From positions 1-8,501 of the forward strand of contig JAISTA010000129.1 of NCBI GenBank assembly GCA_031272845.1: 8,501 nt of DNA, read 5' to 3'. The notes below the pieces were generated by a model. That model was not told where the DNA came from and ran no database searches. It saw nothing but the letters and a program-made list of their open reading frames with translations. Of the stretch, positions 1 to 7,100 are shown in pieces (position 1 is the stretch's first letter; each line of letters starts with the position of its first letter). Position numbers and translations under genes: made by a program. The DNA is from Oscillospiraceae bacterium (GTDB lineage: Bacteria; Bacillota; Clostridia; Oscillospirales; Oscillospiraceae).

Positions 1-432
1 GGCGAGCTTCTGGATTTTCACGGCGGCTTGGCCGACCTTTCCGCGCGCGTTATCCGTACCGTCGGCGACCCGGCGCGACGCTTTTCAGAGGACGCGCTGC
101 GGCTGCTCCGTGCCGTGCGTTTTTGCGCGCAGCTGGGCTTTTCGCTTGAGGAAAAAACGCGCGAGGCGGTTATCGCTTGCGCCGACGGCGCGTCGGCTGT
201 TTCATCAAGCCGCGTTTACGAGGAGTTCTCGAAATACCTCGCGGCAAAAATCAAAATCGAGGGCCGTGCCGAAACGGTTTCGTCATTATCAGACAAGTCA
301 CGGCGCGATGCCCGCATTTGCGCCCTTGCCCGCGCGTTTGGGATACCCGTGCCGCAGCTGTCCCGCGCTATGGGGCTGTCCGCCCGCCGGCTTTCGGCGG
401 CGGACTCGCTGTTTGCGCAGGACTCGGACTAG
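1..432 (+). CDS. cca: CCA tRNA nucleotidyltransferase, 3' part, apparently truncated C-terminus
   Basis: The frame is open from base 1, so the start lies outside the window; 143 residues are visible. The enzyme family adds or repairs the 3' CCA of tRNAs using CTP and ATP. The visible part begins in the conserved neck of class II enzymes: DFHGGLADL (about residues 5-13), then VGDPARRFSEDALRLLRAVRF (21-41), which carries the EDALR nucleotide-recognition motif, and then SSSRVYEEFSKYL (near 68-80). Family members usually continue for roughly 200 residues or more after this point (body/tail, often with an HD domain). Here the frame stops after about 60 further residues. I could not align that tail to the family. 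Its end, with RDARICALARAFGIP and QLSRAMGLS, looks like a helix-turn-helix. No continuation of the enzyme is visible in the other two frames. The gene may be truncated, frameshifted or fused to a transposase remnant. Family assignment is secure; functionality is doubtful. Confidence 0.85.
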   Translation, partial: GELLDFHGGLADLSARVIRTVGDPARRFSEDALRLLRAVRFCAQLGFSLEEKTREAVIACADGASAVSSSRVYEEFSKYLAAKIKIEGRAETVSSLSDKSRRDARICALARAFGIPVPQLSRAMGLSARRLSAADSLFAQDSD

Positions 433-435
433 GGA

Positions 436-482
436 GTGATGACGCTGCCCGTTCAAAGCCGGTTTCAGAGTAGCGTCAACAC
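436..482. repeat. imperfect inverted repeat after the cca-like gene
   Basis: Arms GTGATGACGCT (436-446) and AGCGTCAACAC (472-482) pair over 11 bases with one mismatch, around a 25-base loop that contains a near-palindrome (AAAGCCGGTTT). It fills almost the entire gap between the convergent cca and DUF4364 genes. Neither strand has a T-tract after the stem, so it is not a canonical intrinsic terminator. It could be a factor-dependent terminator, an RNA-stabilising hairpin, or the end hairpin of a lost element. The pairing is seen directly; the role is unknown. Confidence 0.55.
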
Positions 483-485
483 CAC

Positions 486-1001
486 CTACAGACCTTCATA
501 AATCCTGGAGGCCAGCGCGTCCCGCAACGTTTCCGCGTTTCCGCGCAAAAATTCGCCGACAGCGTCCGCCCGTTTTTCGCTGACGGACAGCCCGATGGAG
601 TTTACCGTTTCGCCGCCGTCTGAAATTGTCATTTGCACGAACACGCGTCCGCTCTCCTGCGGCGTTTTTTCAATCAGAATCGACGATTCTCTTGCCTCTG
701 CCCGCGCAAGGCTCTGCGCGGCCTCGCCCGCTCTTTGCTGAACCGAAAACGGCAGCGAACGAAACATTTCATTTTCCGCAACAAGGCCGGACGGCGAGAC
801 GCGCAGCTTGCCGTCTTTTTTTTCGACAAGTCCGGCTGAAACGAGCTCCGCCAAAACTGTTTTCCCGTCAAAATAAGAGACGCCGCCGGCGCTGTCCGCC
901 GCTTCACAGCACGCGTCCTCTCTTGCTCCGAGAGCAGAGGACGCGATTATGTGCAGCAGAAGTATTTTAATGTCTGTAAAATCGGTTAAGTTGCCCGCCA
1001 T
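486..1001 (-). CDS. DUF4364 family protein, predicted winged-helix regulator
   Basis: The product has 171 residues, the usual size for DUF4364, a family found mainly in Clostridia. Its N-terminal half resembles PadR-like or other winged-helix DNA-binding domains. Recognition rests on the N-terminal helix (TDIKILLLHIIA, 9-20), the helix SYFDGKTVLAELVSAGLVE (42-60), which is the family's characteristic segment, a following beta wing (KKDGKLRVSPSG), and a C-terminal domain with the amphipathic pattern VQMTISDGGETVNSIGLSVS (122-141). A small insertion around residues 22-40 includes two adjacent cysteines. The ATG overlaps the stop of the upstream degV-like gene by one base (TAATG). No good Shine-Dalgarno sequence stands at its own spacing, so it is probably translated by coupling. 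A role as a local transcription regulator is inference from the fold; no target is known. Confidence 0.85.
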   Translation of the reverse strand: MAGNLTDFTDIKILLLHIIASSALGAREDACCEAADSAGGVSYFDGKTVLAELVSAGLVEKKDGKLRVSPSGLVAENEMFRSLPFSVQQRAGEAAQSLARAEARESSILIEKTPQESGRVFVQMTISDGGETVNSIGLSVSEKRADAVGEFLRGNAETLRDALASRIYEGL

Positions 1002-1879
1002 TATTTGAATTTGCCTGTGTTTGTGGTTTTGAACAGCAGTCCCAGCACGACGGGCCCCGAGTGCACGGCAATAGTTGTTCCGGCGGTGGATCTTTCGATC
1101 CTGTCAAACGACGCCAGCTCGCGCACGCGCGCTTCCACCTTGTCCACGATTTCGGGCGGAGTTTGCTCGCCGTAGGTTATAAACAGTATCGACGGGTCTA
1201 TATCAGTGCGGCCCTTCAGGCGATCCTCTGTATACTGCAAAATCGCGTTTTCAAACGACCCGCGGTATTTCCTGCCAACGTCCATCTTGCCCGTATCGGG
1301 GTAAACCTCAATGCAGGGCTTCAGCCTCAGCACGTTTGCGCCGAACTGAGCAAGGCTTGAGCAGCGCCCGCCCCTGTGCAGATACTTGAGCGTGTCGATA
1401 ACAAACGACGCGTCTATTTTATAGGACAGCGCGGACAGTGTCTCCGCAATTTCAGCGGCGGGAATCCCCGCCTGAGCCATTTCGTATGCCTCAATCGCGA
1501 GAATCGCCCCGGAGGACGAGAGATTTCGGCTGTTTATCGGGAAAACGCGCCCCTGCGCCCCGTCAATCAGCTTTATTGCCGCATGGGCGTTTTGGTTGCA
1601 CGCTGACAGCTCGGACGAAATGTCGATATGGATAATCGCGTCGTATTCCTCAAGCCATCTTGAAAAAAGCGTCTCATATTCGCCGATAGGCACGGTGGAG
1701 GTCGTAACCGTTCCGCCTGCCTCGACTGTTTCGAATACCTGCGCCGGCACAATGTTTACCAGGTCAAGGTAATCCTTGCCGCCGCAGACTATCGGCATTG
1801 CCGCAATGCCGATATCGTACTTTTCAATCAGCGCTTTTGGCATATCCAGCGTTGAATCCGCCGAAATTTTTATTTTCAT
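1001..1879 (-). CDS. DegV family fatty-acid-binding protein
   Basis: This is a full-length DegV protein of 292 residues (family usually about 280-295). These cytosolic proteins bind a long-chain fatty acid, and some act as FakB partners that present fatty acids to the kinase FakA for phospholipid synthesis. Visible marks are the N-terminal strand with ADSTLDMP (7-14), the TTSTVP ligand-contact loop (59-64), the signature DTLKYLHRGGR (162-172), LRLKPCIEV (184-192), and HSGP..LG near the C-terminus (273-280). The signature has Cys where many members have Ile after GGR. The ATG is supported by AAAGGCGGA (the GGCGGA part at 1887-1892) seven bases upstream. The gene lies 130 bases downstream of uppP and is translationally coupled to the DUF4364 gene after it. 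No fakA is in the window, so a FakB role is possible but not shown. Confidence 0.95.
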   Translation of the reverse strand: MKIKISADSTLDMPKALIEKYDIGIAAMPIVCGGKDYLDLVNIVPAQVFETVEAGGTVTTSTVPIGEYETLFSRWLEEYDAIIHIDISSELSACNQNAHAAIKLIDGAQGRVFPINSRNLSSSGAILAIEAYEMAQAGIPAAEIAETLSALSYKIDASFVIDTLKYLHRGGRCSSLAQFGANVLRLKPCIEVYPDTGKMDVGRKYRGSFENAILQYTEDRLKGRTDIDPSILFITYGEQTPPEIVDKVEARVRELASFDRIERSTAGTTIAVHSGPVVLGLLFKTTNTGKFK

Positions 1880-1931
1880 AAGCTTATCCGCCTTTTAGTG
1901 TGTTTTTGCGCGATTTGCGCTTTTTTCTTTA

Positions 1932-1948
1932 CAGCGGCGGTGCCGCTG
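1932..1948. repeat. perfect 7-bp stem with 3-base loop in the uppP-degV gap
   Basis: CAGCGGC and GCCGCTG pair around GGT. The structure sits in the 130-base gap between uppP and the degV-like gene, about 50 bases before the degV start on the minus strand. On the minus strand the stem is followed by an A-rich run rather than Ts, so it does not look like an intrinsic terminator for uppP. It would fold in a degV leader RNA or act as a protein-binding dyad. It is the longest stem I see in this gap. No convincing promoter could be placed here. Confidence 0.4.
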
Positions 1949-2009
1949 CGTGTGTATGTTTTAACCGAAAATGTGTTCTGCGCAAAGTCGGCATGCGCCG
2001 CCGTGTTCC

Positions 2010-2822
2010 TTAACTCAAGAAAAACACCGCCAGTACGACCGCTCCGAGCGCTATGCGATACCAGCCGAAGCCCGAAAACGTGTGTTTTTTGACAAAGCCC
2101 GTGAGAAAGCGTATTGCAAATATGGACACGACAAACGCCGTTATAAAGCCCGCCGCCAGAACCGCAAGCTCCGTGCCCGAAAAGTGAAACCCGAACTTTA
2201 CAAGCTTGAGCAGTCCCGCGCCGAGCATAACGGGAATTCCGAGAAAGAACGTGTATTCTGCCGCGGCGGGACGTGAAAACCCAATCAGCAGAGCGCCGAT
2301 TATTGTCGCGCCTGAGCGTGAGGTTCCCGGAATAAGCGCGAGCAGCTGGAACAGCCCGATTTCGGCGGCCTGACGCACGCTGATTTCGCCGACTGTCAAC
2401 ACCGACGGCTGGCGCTTGTTCTTTTTCTCGATTACAATAAACGCGATTCCGTAGACAATCAGCATAGCGGCGACCGTCGGCAAATTGTAAAACAGCTCGT
2501 CCAGCTTATCGTCAAACAAAAGTCCGACTATAACGGCGGGCACGCACGAGATTACGATTTTTCCCCAGAGGTTCCAGATTCCCGTGCGCTCACGGCGCGT
2601 CAGTCCCGGATAAAACGGGAATATGCGCCGAAAGAAAATCACAACAACCGCGAGAATCGCCCCAAGCTGAATTACAACGCGGAACATCTCAAGAAACGCG
2701 GGGGAAACCGTGAAGTTTAAGAGCGGCTCCGCAAGCAGCATATGCCCTGTTGAGGAAACGGGCAGCCACTCGGTTATGCCCTCTATTATACCGTAAATTA
2801 TTGCCTTTAGTATGTCAAGCAT
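2010..2822 (-). CDS. uppP: undecaprenyl-diphosphate phosphatase (BacA/UppP family)
   Basis: This integral membrane enzyme removes a phosphate from undecaprenyl diphosphate, regenerating the carrier used for peptidoglycan and other wall polymers; overproduction is classically linked to bacitracin resistance. The 270 residues match the family's usual length. Both catalytic motifs are intact: EGITEWLPVSSTGH (14-27), with E14, E18, S24 and H27, and the arginine motif PGTSRSGAT (165-173), with R169. The chain is hydrophobic throughout, with about eight membrane segments. The start is fixed at ATG 2822 because an in-frame TAG lies two codons upstream. The nearest Shine-Dalgarno-like AGGA (2835-2838) overlaps the PAP2 stop codon and is rather far away (12 bases), so translation may be coupled. 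The gene follows the PAP2 gene by 14 bases and probably shares its transcript. Confidence 0.97.
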   Translation of the reverse strand: MLDILKAIIYGIIEGITEWLPVSSTGHMLLAEPLLNFTVSPAFLEMFRVVIQLGAILAVVVIFFRRIFPFYPGLTRRERTGIWNLWGKIVISCVPAVIVGLLFDDKLDELFYNLPTVAAMLIVYGIAFIVIEKKNKRQPSVLTVGEISVRQAAEIGLFQLLALIPGTSRSGATIIGALLIGFSRPAAAEYTFFLGIPVMLGAGLLKLVKFGFHFSGTELAVLAAGFITAFVVSIFAIRFLTGFVKKHTFSGFGWYRIALGAVVLAVFFLS

Positions 2823-2836
2823 ATACTAGCTATTTC

Positions 2837-3559
2837 CTATATGCGCGGCAGACCCGCGTATTTTTTCTCCATCCGACGCTTTACAAAAACGTAAAACACA
2901 ACGTACACTATTGCCGCAAGCGGAAGCGCCGTGAATATATCAAGAACGGAGTGCTGCTTGATAAAAACCGTTGCGCAGATTACAAGCCCCGTGATTACAA
3001 AATACAGCGCGACGGGCCATTTATATTTTCGCAGACTGCTGTCAAACACGGCAAATAGCGCGGTGCACATTCCGACGACGTGCATGGACGGCAGCACGTT
3101 CGTGCTTGTGTCAAAGGCATAAAGCGCCGCAACCATATTGGCGAACAGACCGTCCGCGCCAGACAGGTCGGGACGCAGGTTTTGCCCGTTCGGAAAGGCA
3201 ATGCAGAAGAGCATTGACACGGTAAGCCCCGTCGTAACCGCCCAGATATACCGGCAAAAGGCGTATTTATCCGTAAACAGCAGCCAAAACCCGATGAAGC
3301 CGATCGTCGGAAACCACAGGTAGTATGCCAGAACAAACACAGGCAGAAACGGTATCTTATCGTCCAGCGGCAGGTACGAGACAAAGTACGTCTCGTACAC
3401 CATCACCTTTTCGGCAATCAGGTAAGCCGCGATAAACGCCGCGACGATAAGTGCCCAGAAAAAGTGCCGGTATTTCTTAAAGTAAAACAGAGCGGAGTGA
3501 ACCGGCTGTTTTTCAGGCGCGTCTATTGGATTTTCAATTTGCTGAACGTCATAGTCCAT
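2837..3559 (-). CDS. PAP2-superfamily (Aur1/Ipt1-like) membrane phosphatase
   Basis: This is a 240-residue membrane protein with about six hydrophobic segments after a hydrophilic cytosolic N-terminus (1-30). It carries the PAP2 acid-phosphatase signature: an Arg-Pro motif FPNGQNLRP (122-130), the PSMH motif (157-160) with the general His160, and KQHSVLD (201-207) with nucleophile His203 and Asp207. The spacing and the N-x4-RP form resemble the Aur1/inositolphosphotransferase-like branch common in Firmicutes. The substrate is probably a lipid phosphate or diphosphate at the outer membrane face. Given uppP 14 bases downstream, undecaprenyl diphosphate is a reasonable but unproven guess; phosphatidylglycerophosphate or other lipids are alternatives. 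I chose ATG 3559 rather than GTG 3568, because AAAGGG (3568-3573) lies eight bases before the ATG and would overlap the GTG. glmS ends 36 bases upstream. Confidence 0.9.
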   Translation of the reverse strand: MDYDVQQIENPIDAPEKQPVHSALFYFKKYRHFFWALIVAAFIAAYLIAEKVMVYETYFVSYLPLDDKIPFLPVFVLAYYLWFPTIGFIGFWLLFTDKYAFCRYIWAVTTGLTVSMLFCIAFPNGQNLRPDLSGADGLFANMVAALYAFDTSTNVLPSMHVVGMCTALFAVFDSSLRKYKWPVALYFVITGLVICATVFIKQHSVLDIFTALPLAAIVYVVFYVFVKRRMEKKYAGLPRI

Positions 3560-3595
3560 TGTTAGCACCCTTTTGCGCCTGAATCCCGCGCCCGG

Positions 3596-5464
3596 CTATT
3601 CGACTGTCACGCTTTTTGCGAGGTTTCTCGGCTTATCTATCTCGCAGCCGCGCCCCAGGGCGACGTAATACGCAAACATTTGCAGCGGAACGACCGCGAG
3701 AGACGGCAAAAGCGCCTCGTGAATGTCCGGAATTACAATCATATTGTCTGCTATTTCTTTGAAATGCGCCGCCGTTTTTTCCGTTGTAAACGCGAGTATT
3801 CTCGCTCCGCGCGTCTTGACCTCAACCGCGTTGCTGGCTGTTTTCTCCGCAAGCGGCGCGTAGGCCGCGACCGTCACGACAAGCGTTCCGTTTTCAATCA
3901 GCGCAATCGGACCGTGCTTTAGCTCGCCCGCAGCATACGCCTCGGAGTGGATATATGAAATTTCCTTGAGCTTTAAGGAGCCCTCAAGCGTCACCGCATA
4001 GTCTATATTGCGGCCGATAAAATACACGTCGTTCGCGATGAAATAGCGGCTCGCGAGATATGAGAGCTCGGGTTTCAGCGCCAAAGCGGTTTTCATTGCC
4101 TCCGGCAGACGCTGTAAGTCCGCGATTATCGCGGCGTATTCGCCGGCGGAAATCGTACCGCGAACCTCCGCAAGCCGCAGCGCGATAAGGTACGACACCG
4201 CAAGCTGCGTCGAATACGCCTTTGTGGAGGCAACGCAAATCTCGGGTCCCGCAAGCGTGAGAAGCGTCCAGTCGCTCTCCGTTGCGATAACGCTGCCGAC
4301 GACGTTTACGATTGACAGCACCTTTGCGCCGCGCCGCTTTGCCTCGCGCACGGCGGCGATTGTGTCCGCCGTTGTGCCCGACTGGCTGATTGCGATAACA
4401 AGCGTTGTTTCATCCAGTATCGGCTCGCAGTAGCGGAACTCCGACGCGATTACGACCTCAACGGGAATCCGGCAATAGCGCTCTATATTGTACTTTGCCG
4501 CAACGCCGACGTAGGACGCCGTGCCGCAGGCGGTTATGTATATGCGCGAGATATTCTTTAAGTATTCCTCTGAAATGTCCAAATCGTCTAACACGACGCG
4601 GCCGTTTTTTATCCGCCCGGAGATTGTTTTTTTAACCGCCTCCGGCTGCTCGAATATCTCCTTAATCATAAAATGCTCGTAGCCGGCCTTTTCCGCCGCT
4701 TCAACGTCCCAATCGACTGTTTCGGGCTTTTTTTCAAGCTCGTCCAGCTCGCCCGAAAACACCTTGACGCCCTCGGGCGAAATCAAGGCGATTTCGTGGT
4801 CGGCAAGCGTTATGAACTCGCGCGTTTTGTGCAGCGAGGCCGCAATATCGCTTGTAAGATACTGCCCCTCGGGCGAAACGCCGATAAACAGCGGACTTTC
4901 GCGCTTTGCGGCAAAAATTCTGTCTGGGCAGTTTTTATAGAGAATGCCGAAGGCGTACGACCCCGTCATTCTGCGCGCCGCGCGGGAAATTGCTTCAACC
5001 ACCTGCGCTTCAGGCGTTTCGTTAGGCTTTTCCTCCCGCGTTTCGCGGAAGAAAAACTCGATCATACAGGCGGCGACCTCCGTATCCGTCGCGGAGGTAA
5101 ACTCATACCCGCGCGAGATAAGAAACTCCCGCAGAGGTGCGTAATTTTCGATAATTCCGTTGTGTACGATTGAAAACAGCCCGCCTGAGGATATATGCGG
5201 ATGCGCGTTTGTCTCGTTCGGCTCGCCGTGCGTCGCCCAGCGCGTATGTCCTATGCCCGTCGTGCCGGGAAGCGCGCGTCCGCCGTCTGTTTTCTCGGCA
5301 AGGATTTTAACATAGCCCTGCGCCTTTATTAAATTAAACTCGCCGCCGGATAATACGCATATCCCGGCGGAGTCGTAGCCGCGGTATTCGAGCTTTGTCA
5401 GCGCGTCCAGGCAAATCGGAGCCGCCTGGTCACGAGAACCGGTAAAACCGACTATTCCGCACAT
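3596..5464 (-). CDS. glmS: glutamine-fructose-6-phosphate aminotransferase (isomerizing)
   Basis: GlmS converts fructose-6-phosphate and glutamine to glucosamine-6-phosphate, the first committed step towards UDP-GlcNAc for peptidoglycan. The protein has 622 residues, slightly longer than the 609 of E. coli, partly through an acidic loop near residues 141-155. The glutaminase domain has nucleophile Cys2 (exposed after Met removal), RGYDSAG (28-34), HTRWATHG (73-80), NGIIENY (102-108) and the TDTE motif (126-129). The two SIS sugar-isomerase domains show TACGTAS (311-317), SQSGTT (360-365), STKAY (413-417) and KEISYIHSEAYAAGELKHG (500-518), with E501 and H517 matching the E. coli catalytic Glu488 and His504. 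The C-terminus PRNLAKSVTVE is the invariant family tail. AGAGGA (5473-5478) lies eight bases before the ATG. The 82-base upstream gap is too short for, and does not resemble, a glmS ribozyme. Confidence 0.98.
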   Translation of the reverse strand: MCGIVGFTGSRDQAAPICLDALTKLEYRGYDSAGICVLSGGEFNLIKAQGYVKILAEKTDGGRALPGTTGIGHTRWATHGEPNETNAHPHISSGGLFSIVHNGIIENYAPLREFLISRGYEFTSATDTEVAACMIEFFFRETREEKPNETPEAQVVEAISRAARRMTGSYAFGILYKNCPDRIFAAKRESPLFIGVSPEGQYLTSDIAASLHKTREFITLADHEIALISPEGVKVFSGELDELEKKPETVDWDVEAAEKAGYEHFMIKEIFEQPEAVKKTISGRIKNGRVVLDDLDISEEYLKNISRIYITACGTASYVGVAAKYNIERYCRIPVEVVIASEFRYCEPILDETTLVIAISQSGTTADTIAAVREAKRRGAKVLSIVNVVGSVIATESDWTLLTLAGPEICVASTKAYSTQLAVSYLIALRLAEVRGTISAGEYAAIIADLQRLPEAMKTALALKPELSYLASRYFIANDVYFIGRNIDYAVTLEGSLKLKEISYIHSEAYAAGELKHGPIALIENGTLVVTVAAYAPLAEKTASNAVEVKTRGARILAFTTEKTAAHFKEIADNMIVIPDIHEALLPSLAVVPLQMFAYYVALGRGCEIDKPRNLAKSVTVE

Positions 5465-5492
5465 AGATTATTTCCTCTTTGATTCAAGAATT

Positions 5493-5509
5493 AAGGCGTT
5501 TTGCGCCTT
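5493..5509 (-). other. small hairpin in the purF-glmS gap
   Basis: AAGGCG and CGCCTT pair (6 bp) around a five-base loop, 15 bases before the glmS Shine-Dalgarno on the minus strand. The sequence after the stem on that strand (AATTCTTGAATC) is AT-rich but lacks a clean T-tract, so it is at most a weak terminator or attenuator between purF and glmS. It could also be an RNA processing or stability element that sets different levels of the two products. A second short stem (CCGC/GCGG) lies nearer the purF stop codon. Confidence 0.35.
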
Positions 5510-5546
5510 GCGTCTTTTGTAGGCGTGCCGCGATTGTGCGGTAGTT

Positions 5547-6947
5547 TCAGCAAACGCGCGGCTTTTCCCGCGCAAAAATTTCACCGTCCTGCAAAATCGG
5601 GTATTTTTCGGTAAAGCACGCGTCGCAGAAGCCGCAGGCCGAATCCGGAGCGATTGAGTGAAGCGAGGCAACCTCCAGATACCCGACTGAGGCCGCGCCG
5701 ATTTGCCTTGCGATCTCCTCTTCCGTGTGGTGCACCGCGATCAGATTGTCCTTATCGGGAATATCCGTGCCGTACCAGCACTGCGATATAAACTTCGGCG
5801 CGGAGGAGAGAATGTGCACCTCCGTTGCGCCCGCGTCTGTCAAAAGCTTTATTATCTGCTTTGCTGTCGTGCCGCGAACAATCGAATCGTCTATCATAAC
5901 AACGCGCTTTCCGGCGACGGCCGCCCGCATTGGGTTCAGCTTCAGCTTAACCGCGACCTCGCGGTCCTTTTGCGTGGGCTTTATGAAGGTGCGCTGGATG
6001 TATCTGTTTTTAATGAACCCGTCGTTCAGCGGAATTCCGCTTTCAATGGCATAGCCCTTGGCCGCGACAAGTCCGGAATCGGGCACGCCTATCACAACGT
6101 CCGCCTCTATTGGGAATTGGCGGCGCAGGAGCCGTCCCGCCGCGATTCTCGCCTCATACACGCTCTGCCCGTCTATAACGCTGTCCGGCCGGGCAAAATA
6201 CAGGTACTCGAATATGCACAGCGCGGATTCCGGCAGGTTTTCGCACCGCAGCGAGTACAGCTCGCCCTCAAACACCCATACGACCTCGCCGGGCAGCACG
6301 TCCCGCACAAACTCCGCGCCGACAGAATCCAGCGCGCAGCTCTCAGACGCGAAAACATACGCGTCCCCGCGTTTTCCGATACACAGCGGGCGCAGTCCCC
6401 ACGGGTCGCGCGCGGCGACAAGCTTGCGGCTGGACATTACGACAAGCGAATACGCGCCCTTTAGGCGAACCATAGTGTTCAGTACCGCCCGCTCAATGCT
6501 GTGCGAGCGCAGGCGCTCCCGCGCTATCATATAGGCGATTACCTCACTGTCTGTTGAGGTGTGAAAAATCGCGCCCTTCCACTCATATTCCGTCTTTAGC
6601 GCCTGATAGTTCACAAGGTTTCCGTTGTGCGCGACGGCGAGCGAGCCCTTAACATACTTCAGCGTCAGCGGCTGCGCGTTTTCTCTGCCCGCGCCGCCCG
6701 TTGTGGAATACCGGACGTGGCCGATTGCCATTGTTCCGTTCAGCCTGTCGAGATCCTCGGAGGTAAACACGCTTCCCACAAGCCCCTCGTCTTTTTTAAC
6801 GGACACCTCAAGGTTGTTGACCGACGCTATTCCCGCCGCCTCCTGACCTCTGTGCTGTAAGGCAAACAGGCCGTAGTACGCCGAGCGGGCACAGTCGCCC
6901 GTCTCGTCATATATCCCGAAAATTCCGCATTCCTCGCGAAGCTTCAT
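5547..6947 (-). CDS. purF: amidophosphoribosyltransferase (Bacillus-type, Fe-S)
   Basis: PurF makes 5-phosphoribosylamine from PRPP and glutamine, the first step of purine synthesis. The 466 residues match the Bacillus-type enzyme. A six-residue propeptide (MKLREE) precedes the nucleophile Cys7 in ECGIFGIYD, so self-cleavage is expected. The glutaminase domain also shows LQHRGQEAAGIA (30-41), GHVRYSTTGG (76-85) and AHNGNLVNY (106-114). Cysteines 244, 390, 438 and 441 fall where the Bacillus subtilis enzyme holds its [4Fe-4S] cluster, which suggests an oxygen-sensitive protein. The PRPP-binding loop is VVMIDDSIVRGTT (349-361). AAAGGA (6954-6959) lies six bases before the ATG. It is the first minus-strand gene of the cluster and diverges from DUF421 across 153 bases. 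No other pur gene is in the window, and I saw no convincing purine-responsive element. Confidence 0.98.
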   Translation of the reverse strand: MKLREECGIFGIYDETGDCARSAYYGLFALQHRGQEAAGIASVNNLEVSVKKDEGLVGSVFTSEDLDRLNGTMAIGHVRYSTTGGAGRENAQPLTLKYVKGSLAVAHNGNLVNYQALKTEYEWKGAIFHTSTDSEVIAYMIARERLRSHSIERAVLNTMVRLKGAYSLVVMSSRKLVAARDPWGLRPLCIGKRGDAYVFASESCALDSVGAEFVRDVLPGEVVWVFEGELYSLRCENLPESALCIFEYLYFARPDSVIDGQSVYEARIAAGRLLRRQFPIEADVVIGVPDSGLVAAKGYAIESGIPLNDGFIKNRYIQRTFIKPTQKDREVAVKLKLNPMRAAVAGKRVVMIDDSIVRGTTAKQIIKLLTDAGATEVHILSSAPKFISQCWYGTDIPDKDNLIAVHHTEEEIARQIGAASVGYLEVASLHSIAPDSACGFCDACFTEKYPILQDGEIFAREKPRVC

Positions 6948-7100
6948 AAGGTTTCCTTTGTAAAAAGTAAATTTGAGCTGTGCCGCTTAGCATTTTTCCT
7001 GCAAAAGCGCAGATACTAGGTCGTAGGTATGGCCGTGCGGCTGACGAATTTATTGTGCAAGCCCTTTTTGCTGTTTTCGGTAAAGGGCGCGGAGTGTGTT
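6948..7100. promoter_or_regulatory. divergent intergenic region between purF and the DUF421 gene
   Basis: This 153-base gap must hold the local start signals for both divergent units if they are transcribed locally. It contains the purF Shine-Dalgarno at 6954-6959, an AT-rich core (about 6956-7008), and the DUF421 Shine-Dalgarno GGAG at 7091-7094. I searched both strands for paired -35/-10 boxes and found only weak candidates (a GATACT near 7011 on +, a TAGTAT on - at about the same place), none with a convincing partner. No riboswitch-like structure was recognised. Confidence 0.35.

Noticed and set aside
1908..1930. GCGC/GCGC hairpin followed by a T-tract on the + strand, resembling a terminator
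   Set aside because: The stem is only four pairs, and no + strand gene lies upstream to be terminated.
2090..2118. TTGACA with TATTGC at 17 bases on the + strand inside uppP
   Set aside because: The -10 box matches at only three of six positions, and no + strand gene follows.
3560..3568. GTG start for the PAP2 gene at 3568
   Set aside because: The only good Shine-Dalgarno (AAAGGG, 3568-3573) would overlap it and is correctly spaced for ATG 3559.
5465..5546. Possible glmS ribozyme upstream of glmS
   Set aside because: The gap is only 82 bases, shorter than the ribozyme, and lacks its conserved core near the cleavage site.
5703..6464. Long + strand open frame (253 codons) opposite purF
   Set aside because: It is the antisense shadow of purF in GC-rich DNA, with no domain resemblance; purF is intact with all its catalytic residues.
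7029..7100. N-terminal extension of DUF421 from ATG 7029
   Set aside because: It has no good Shine-Dalgarno, and the 24 added residues are not typical of the family; ATG 7101 has GGAG at six bases.
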